From: Parasteatoda lunata
Taxonomy: Eukaryota > Arthropoda > Arachnida > Araneae > Theridiidae
Reading direction: 5' to 3'
NCBI GenBank assembly: GCA_949128135.1
Contig: OX421970.1
Coordinates: 24,020,071-24,084,070 of the forward strand
Length of the DNA: 64,000 nt
In this document: one piece after another, positions 51,801-60,800 of the stretch
Position numbering within the stretch: the first letter of the stretch is position 1
How the letters are laid out: every line of letters starts with the position of its first letter
Program-made: the position numbers and the translations under genes
Notes under the pieces: model-generated
Seen by the model: the letters and a program-made list of their open reading frames with translations, nothing else
Told to the model about the DNA's origin: nothing
Databases searched by the model: none

Positions 51801-54800
51801 CTAGCACAATAAAGACAATAAGAAATAAGTTTGAAATATAGGGAAAATATGGGAAAATAATTTTTTTTTTTCCAATGGTAGGCACTGAATTCGAATCTTT
51901 GCCTAAGAAGATGCCAGAATAGTTGCTCATTTCGCGTTACCCAGTTGGCACCTGTGAACCAAAGTCACGGAGGCGAGCAACACTGCCCACGCCACAAACC
52001 CGTTTATAGGGTGGGCCACATTCACACATCATACACACATGCAACAGAGGACAGCACAAAGAGAGAGAGAAACATCCATGCCCAGAGCGGGATTCGAGCC
52101 CGCAATGGCTTCGCAGTCAGGCGCGCTAACCGCTCGGCCATCTGGGAAAATAATATAATAAAGATTAATGAAAAGAGAAAAAAAATATTCAAATAAAGTA
52201 TTTATAAAAAAAATTATTTAAAAAAAAAATAGCTGGAAAACAAAATAACTTCTTTTGTGGATATAATCATGTGATGACGAGACTATATCTTTTCATTATT
52301 TTTTTTCTGACTATTTAATATTTCTTTTAATAATTTTTTTAAATATTTATTATAATATAATATTTTATTATAATAATATATATATTTTATTATAATATTA
52401 TATACTATAATATATATTGCAATAATTTTAAGTTTAATATTCTAAATTTTATTTTTGAAGGATGACCGAATAGAAATCGAAGAACTGGACGCAGGAGAAT
52501 ACAGAATATTGAGAGTTCGCATCATCAATGTGAAACGTCAAGATGATGGGCTATACTTTTGCAAAGCTTCAAATGCAGCAGGTGAAACCGAAAGAGCAGG
52601 TCACATAGAAGTTCAGTGTAAGTTGTTTTCAAAAATTCGAACTTTTTATCATATGACAGTTCAATATTTGTCTTTAAATTACAGTTTCTTTTTAAAGATG
52701 TGTGCACATCCATAATTGAACTGCAATATTCTACTGCATTTCTATGCTGCTATAATACATTGACAAAAGTATTTTATTAAACCCTTTTAATTCTCTATTT
52801 CTCGTACCCGTGATTTTTCCAGACTGGAGTGTTCAAAAGAAAATCACCAAAAAAATTAGAACAATCTATTTGTTATGCCTGGAATCGTGTTTATTTTTCA
52901 ATACAATATAACAGTAGCAGACTGTTTGTAATATGTTTAGATACTGTTTATTTTAAATTAAATTTCAGCACTCATCATTATTTCACGCGAAACATTAACG
53001 CAAAAATTAAAAATGAATATATATATTTAGTACACATATACTTAGTTTTATATAATTTTCTTGAAAACAAATAATAACTTTTCTTCAAAATAATGCTACC
53101 GTTAAGAGGTTAATGTGAATCTTTAAATTTTTGGTAAAAAATGATAAAATGTTCAAAATAGGTTCACAAATTAAGATTTAAGCGAAGAAAGAACAAAAAA
53201 GCAATCGAAATCTCAGGAATAAAAATGAGGAAATTAAGATAGACAGCACCAAAGTCAGTTTGATTGCCTAATAAGTTTTCTAATGATCACCCCTGAATTA
53301 CTGCTTTCGCTGGCAATCAACTAAGTTTTGTTTTCAACCCTGTCTTCCTCAATTTTCTTAAGTTTGATTTTGTATAAATAATAATTTATCATATTTAATG
53401 CAAATTACTTTTTGGCATGGGATTCAAAAGCATATTTCTAGAAAGATAAATACGTCATTAAGAAAGACTTTATAAAACTTTTCATGATGATTGACATTTC
53501 AATATTTCGTATTTTTTTTTTTTTTTTTTTTTTAATTATATTGCATCTTTTCATTTCAGATCGTCCAGATATGAGTTTGACTCCAGCAACTGTAGTAAAA
53601 GCATGGTCAGGTAAACCAGCAAATCTTTCTTGTATAGCCCAAGCTAATCCAAACGCAACAATCACGTGGAAATTCCAAAATGAACCTATTGAAATCGGAG
53701 ATGACAGATTCCAAATTCAAGGAACTGTATCCTACAGTAGTCTTCTGGTAAGAAATCTATGACCTATGAGTTTTTCATATGGATGATTGCATTCTTCCAT
53801 ATTCTGACTTTTCGGAATGAATTGAAAAATCACACTACAATTTGCTTAGTTATATACATAAATACGCAATAATCAAATAATTTTGATACTTGTTACAGGT
53901 CCTAACAGAAAACAGGGCACAATATGACGTATTTGGAGTTTATACTTGTGAAGCTAAAAATGGCTTAGGAGATAATTTTACAAATATAAACTTAGAAGAA
54001 GCCAGTAAGTAAATCAACTGATATTTAGAATGTTAAACACATTGTTTTAGAGGCTTTAAATACGTCCTCACTTATCACTAGATAAATTTTTTTTTTTTGT
54101 ATGCAACTTTATGAAAGTGAACCAATTAGTACAGAATTTCAGTTATTTATACGTTTTCAACTAGTATGTGATTTCTGAAAAAGATTTTGAAAACAATAAA
54201 AAAAAAAAGGCCTTTTTTAAAAAAACAAATTGTGCATTCTTGTCTTTATATACTTTTTTTCAACTAGTGAATAGTCACTTATGTTTTCTTAAAGAAAAAT
54301 TAAGCAAAGATTTATTTTTGCCTACAGATGAGCTAAATTGTTTAGTAATTAAATTCATTGTAGTCTTTACCATGTGCAAATGCATTATTGTAACATGGTA
54401 AAATGAATAGGAACATTTTCTCATTCCTCAAAGTTGTCGATTTTAATACATCAATCTAGCTTTTAAACCATAAACCTAGCTGTTTTATAAAAACCAAGTT
54501 GTAGGTGCCATATAGCCATAATTAGTTCTTGCACCAATAACTAAATAACATGGAAATAAGCCCAAAAAAATTAAAAATTATAAGTGATACAAAATTTGTT
54601 GAAAATTAAGTGGAATGTAATAAATATTTTTTTTTTTGTCTACAATTTTAATTTTGTAAATATAATATTGAAAAATTATCAAGTATAAATTATTTACATG
54701 ACTTTGTCAGAAACTGATTTAAAACTTTTTTTGTAATTTTTATTTTTTGAACGTGAAAATGCTTTAGTAGTTTGCATTACGTATAGTATGCAGTATTAAA

Positions 54801-57800
54801 ATTTGTTTATTTGTAGCTGCCCCTGGTCAAGTAACCCAAATAGTGTTTGATAAAGTGACATCCACAACAATAACATTCAGGCTGATGGGACCGGGCAACA
54901 CAGGAGGATTACCTATAACTCATTACATCATGAAATACAAGAATGCCAATGAACCAGATCATACTACAACCACGGTTGAATGGATAAAAGGTGAACAAAA
55001 TTATCTCAGCAACATAAAAAAAAACATTTTTTAATTTTTTTTTATACTTTAATGTGAAATTGTTTGAACAAATATAATTTAAAAAAATCAAATTTCAGAT
55101 TTTTTTTTTCTTTTTTTTTTTATAAAAAAATGTCATAAAACAAAAAATTACTTTTTTTAAGCTATGAAAATGAAAACTTCTCGCATAAACACTTTTCTTT
55201 TAAATCTAATTTAATTCTACCATCAAAATATTTAACAGAAACTTATATGGTAAGATAAGTAAGGAAGTAATATTTTATTTGTTATTGTATATAAGTACTG
55301 ATTTCATATGTGACATTTGTGCATTTAGAACCAAAAGTGTTAAATTTTTTGAAAAACTATGCATCTGCAGTAGAAGTAAATAAAAGTAAACGTCATCTTC
55401 ACAATTATTTTCATATAAATAAGAGAAAATAATATTTTTAACAATACTCTGTGGAACAGAGAAGTGGTAAAAATAAAGGTTACCTGTAAAACTGTTTTCC
55501 TGCCTAAAGACTCCATCTGCAGTGAAACTAGTTAAGTATGCAAGATGAAAATAAATGTAAAAAATGTTTGGACGATATGCGTTTTTAATTTTTTTTTTGT
55601 ATTAATTTATTTATTTTTAGTCTTTTTTGAATTTTTTTATAAATCTTTCAATGGAAAGTGGTAACACAGAGGATAAAGGTTACTTGCAAAATTGCTTTAT
55701 TGTCTGAAGACTTAATCTGGCAAAAAAACTAGTAAAGTAAACATGACAAAAATAAATACGCCTTATTTAATTTTATTTTTTTATTTTCTTAAATTTGTTT
55801 ACTATTTTACTTTTTTAAATCTTCCGAAAAATTTTCATAAAATTATATAATAACATTTTTAAAAATCTGTTTTAAGGGGGGGGGGAGATTGTTTTAAAAA
55901 CTAGCATTTTATTGTTAAAAAAATGCTACCTTCTCCATCTTTTATGAAATTTTGACTGCAATGAAAGTAATGAAGTGTTGTCAAGGTATTAATTGCTCTA
56001 ATAGTTATTCTAAAGATCAAATTTCTTGAACAGTCATTTAAGAAAGATGAACTATAGAACAAAAAAAAATCCCATGATAAATACTATAAAATTCTGCAGT
56101 CTGTGCTAAAACATCTTTAAGTTCATTGTTATTAAAGTAAAACATGCTGCACATGTGTATATAAAGACATAGTATGAATAAAAACATATTTTTTAAAAAA
56201 ATTAATTTTCAATCTTATTTGATTACGTTTAAACACTATAGCAAAAGTATTTCAATTAAATTTGAATTTAAATAACATTGAATACCATAACACGCATTGT
56301 TTTGCAGATGCTCCATATATTTTGAGTGATTTAAAACCTCGTGCAAAGTACCAGTTCAGAGTAACAGCTCGCAATGTTGTTGGTGAGGGACCTGAGAAAA
56401 CAACAGAGTACATAATGCCTGAAGAAACAGTACCTGAACCTCCCATCATCGTCACAGAACAAGAAACTGTATCCAGTTACCCAGACAGATTTGAAGTGAG
56501 GTGGGATGTACCAAACGATAACGGAGAACCCATCAATCATTTTGAAATTAGATTCTTCAAGGTTAGAACTAAATGAAACATTCCTTTTAAAAAAAAAGTT
56601 GAAATATTGAATTGAATGTATTTTCTTTTGTTGTTCATGTATACAAATACTTGAGCTTGCCTATTTCGAGTGTGGGGATTTCAAATCTGAAATTAGTTTT
56701 GCTCCTAAAGCTATAGATATTTTTAAATGGCACTTTTAGGCTATTTTTTGTCGAAATGTACAAGTTTCAGAACATTGTAAATAAAAGAGGGTCGCGTAAG
56801 CAATGTGACAAACTTCTAAGGGAGTCAGGATTGAAATTAGATAGGAATCCATGTACGTATTCATACGCGTCTAAGGACATTTCCCTATTTATAACCTTTT
56901 CAGAAGGGCACGAAAAATAGTTCATAACAAGGAAGCAGCATATTGTGGAATTTTTGGACCTGGGTTCCAATGCAATATTAATCCTGATAATGTGCTCCTC
57001 TGAAAAGTTTGTCACCACATTTTTTCGACCCCCTGTTGCATATAATGTTTTTACATGTCGCAAAAAAAAGTGTAGTTTAGAGAGGAAACCCAATTGCAAA
57101 TTTAAAATCAACAATATAAAAAAAAATGGAAAAGTTACACTTCTGATTATAGTACATACATAATTAAAACAATAAAAATCGTTAATTAATCGAAAGTGCA
57201 ACAAGATATAGGGTATACTTTGTGTAGACTAATGCAAAAACAATGCAAATAAAGCACAAATGAAAGTACATAAATGGACATACTACAGTTTCAGTTCTAT
57301 AAACAAGAACATTTCTCAGAGTCTTAACTCCAAATTTCATTCAAATCATTTGGTGTTTAAATACTGAGGAAGGTTTTTGTTTACAGAACTGAAACGATAA
57401 TATGTCCATTTTATGTACTTCTATTTTTGCTTTATTCAAATTGTTTTTTTACTTCAGTCAATCGAAAGTTATATAATATTTATTATAATCAGTGCTATAT
57501 TTAATTAAATTTATTCAGTTAAACCAGTTCAACTGAATAAATAGACAAATTTATTCAAATAAATTAAATAAAACATTAACTTATAGTATGACTTTTAGCC
57601 ATTTAGCCTGTCACTTCAAAGTCTTCCAATTAAATTACTAAACTCAGTGGCGCGACAGCCCATAGAGGGCCAAGGCCTACTATGCCCATCTCAGTTTTCT
57701 TTACCTTGGGCTCTGGGGTGCAGGAGCAGACGTTCCGGTTAGGTGGTCAGACGAACGCGAAACCCCCAGTGTTTAGTTATCAAGCATGCTTGGTACACAT

Positions 57801-60800
57801 TTATCGACCCACTGAAGGGATGAGTCAACCTTGCCCGGCCTGAGGATCGAACCCAGGACCAATTAAAAAAAGAAAATTATTGTTGGATTACCAACGCACT
57901 GACCACACTTAAAAGAATTTAAAAATTGGGTTAAATCCAAAACTTTTAAAATTATTCCAACAAGCTGTATATCACATATAAATGGCAAGAAAAAATTGCA
58001 TTTTAATTTAAAAATTAATATCATCCCACCATAAGTCTATTTTAAATCGGCAGAGAAACATTTGGGTCATTTGCAGTTATAAAACATACTGTTGGGAAGA
58101 TGGCAAAGCAAATTTTGATTTGTTTAGAATTTTTAAAATTGCACTTTGTATGTTACCTGTAAAAAATAGCTTTAAACATTTGAATTTCAACCTTTGGCTA
58201 TGTAGCAGGGTTAAACTTATGGACAGCAATTCTTTTCTTCAATCTCAATTCCAAAGATTATAAATTATAAATTAAAAAAATAATTGACATTTTATAAAGC
58301 TGCCTCTCAGGCTCCGAGTTTATCTATGAATATTTAACTGCATCATAATTCAAAGTAGTTATATTGATGAATCCATCATAGATCAAAATTTATCTATGAA
58401 TACATGAATCGTCGTTTATCTATGAATACATTATGAATCAGAGTTATCTCTAAATATTTAACTGTATCATAAATCAGAATTTATGAATATTTAGCCGCAT
58501 CATAAGTCAGAATTCGTCTATGAATATTTAAATGCATCTTAAATAAGAGTTTATCTATGAATATTTAACTTTCATCATGAATCAAAATTTATCTATATTT
58601 AACAGCATGAAAAAATCAAACATTAATTTCAATTTAAGGTTGAGAGAGACATCAAAGGCTGGGTACAGATGGACAAAGCTGTGGAAAGGAGTGTACGAAA
58701 CTGGGAAAGCAAACCATCTTTTGAACTAACTGGACTACACCCAGATACATACTACAAAATAGAAATCAGAGCAAACAACAAAATAGGAAACAGTCTACCT
58801 GAAACTGTAATCTTTAAGACAAGAACAGGTAATTTTTTTAAAAGTTTTATTGCTAATCTTGCCTCAGTAAATATGTTTATTATTATTAAAACGTTATTAT
58901 TTTTAAGTTGATAAAAAAATTTAAATACATATAATTTTTCCCTTGCCTCAAGCGAAAACTAAATATACAGGGTGTTTAGAAACTCAAAAAAGAAAAAAAT
59001 TAAGGCTTAATAAAAAGCATCTAAACAAACAATTTTCACTGTACAATTTGCGTGAGGAAAGCTAGTGGTGAACCCCTAGATAGCCCTGTAATAGAAAATA
59101 TAAAGCATGGGTTTTCTACGACATATCATCATGGATATCAAAAAGCCTGAAAGTGAAAAGTAATCATTAAAAGTTAGTAGTCATAATCCCGTTTCACGCA
59201 GGCACTGATGCAATTGTACGAACACTTTTCGTGTTGGCACTTGTCTTCTTGGCAAATGCTTCCTTTACAGACTTTCAGTTTATGGATTATTTCCCTTCAC
59301 AAGACCATACATGAAATGTATGTCCACCTTTACCTTATTACTGTACATTACCATGTCTTTTGAAATCCATGGTTAAAAATGATGATGTGCAAACTCGCAC
59401 ACCATGCTTTTTATTACAATGCGGTATAGCGATTTATCACTTGTTCTCCACTCATACATGGTATGGTGAAAATTGCTTTTTTAGAGGTTTTCCATCATCC
59501 CTTAAATTTGTGCCCATTAGTTTCAAAACACCCTGTATAAACAGCATCATAACAATATTGAGCAACAATGCGACTATGATTAAGGCACAGAGCTGCTCCT
59601 GTGAACAGCAGGAGTTCTTTGCCCAGGATGGCGCCTTAAAACCCCTTCTATCATTGATGAGTACTAGCTTGTCTGGGAAATAAAAGCAACCAGTTTTCTA
59701 TGGTAACCACATTGTTACCATCATATCAGCATTTTAGTGGATATATTCATGGCTTTAAAATTTCAGAACCTTAACCTCCAGAATCTCCTTGACTAACTAC
59801 TGGTTGTTGCTGTTTAACTAACTACCTACTTTTTTAGTACATTAGTTCAAAGAAAAAAACACTCATTAACTCTGAAATTTTTATCTTTTTTTACTTTTAT
59901 GTATGTTAATTAAAGTCTACATTAAATATTTGAGAAGTCATTACAATTCCAAGTGAAGTAAACTATGGTCCCATATGCACTTTATTTTTTATAGAGAATA
60001 ATTTTATGGAATTCATGTTGATTAATGCATTGATTTGATTAAATATTTGAGGCGTCTTTACATTTCCAAATGAAGTGAGTAAAGACTACTTAAAAACCCT
60101 GAATAATTTTAGTGAAGAATAAATTTAGAATAATTTTAGTGAATATAAATGTTGATAAAAGTCTAGATTTGATTAAATATTTGAGAAGTCTTTACAATTC
60201 CAGGTGAAGTGAATGATGGTCACATAAGCACTTTGGATGAACCAGTTGTATCCCTACCAATCATCATAGCTATTGTTTTAGTGGCCCTCTTTATTACACT
60301 AGTCATTTTAGATGTCACATGCTTTTTCCGTTTCCATTGTGGTCTTCTTTATCTTATGCGTTATCGAACTTGTGGCAGAACTCCAGAGAAAATTCAAAAG
60401 AGTCTAGAAGATGGCAGAGCTTGGTGAGTATATCACCATAAATATCAACTAGTTATAAATTAATGTTAAGAGCTAAAAAGATTTGCCACATGATCATGTA
60501 TAGGTTCACTCTAGAATATAGACTCATTTGTTTGAAACTACTAGTGTTATTGAATGTATGGTAACTACTCATAAATTTAGCCATACATTCATGTGGGTTT
60601 ATTGTTTATGATCTATTAAATGCTCCATCATTTAATGTGTTTTTGAATACACAATCTAACAAATATTTGCAAAACTACAAGCGATGCCACAGTTTCTCTT
60701 TTCTTTTTTTTTTCGAAATTTTATTCACATTTAAATGCATTATTTACATTAAAATTTACATAGCTTGTAAATACTACTATAATTATGTATGAAATGTGTA

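Larger units (their letters stand above)
51187..52460 (+). other. Intron splitting Ig4
   Basis: A 1.27-kb phase-0 intron containing a short G run (about 51,236), an AT microsatellite and an antisense SINE, both listed separately. Confidence 0.85.
56562..58638 (+). other. Intron splitting FN3-2, rich in repeats
   Basis: A 2.1-kb phase-0 intron with a MITE-like inverted repeat, an antisense SINE and a degenerate tandem repeat, each listed separately. The open frames on both strands at 56,767-57,204 have no recognisable motif. Confidence 0.8.

Noticed and set aside
52070..52147. Functional tRNA gene on the minus strand
   Set aside because: The A and B boxes are good, but the anticodon arm does not fold, and the sequence continues into a SINE body with a tail and TSD.
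53484..53762. Open frame starting in poly-T upstream of the Ig5 exon as a separate small gene
   Set aside because: It is the Ig5 exon read through its acceptor into the poly-T intron end.
56767..57204. 145-codon minus-strand frame in the FN3-2 intron
   Set aside because: Hydrophobic composition typical of AT-rich antisense frames; no motif, and no evidence of a nested gene.
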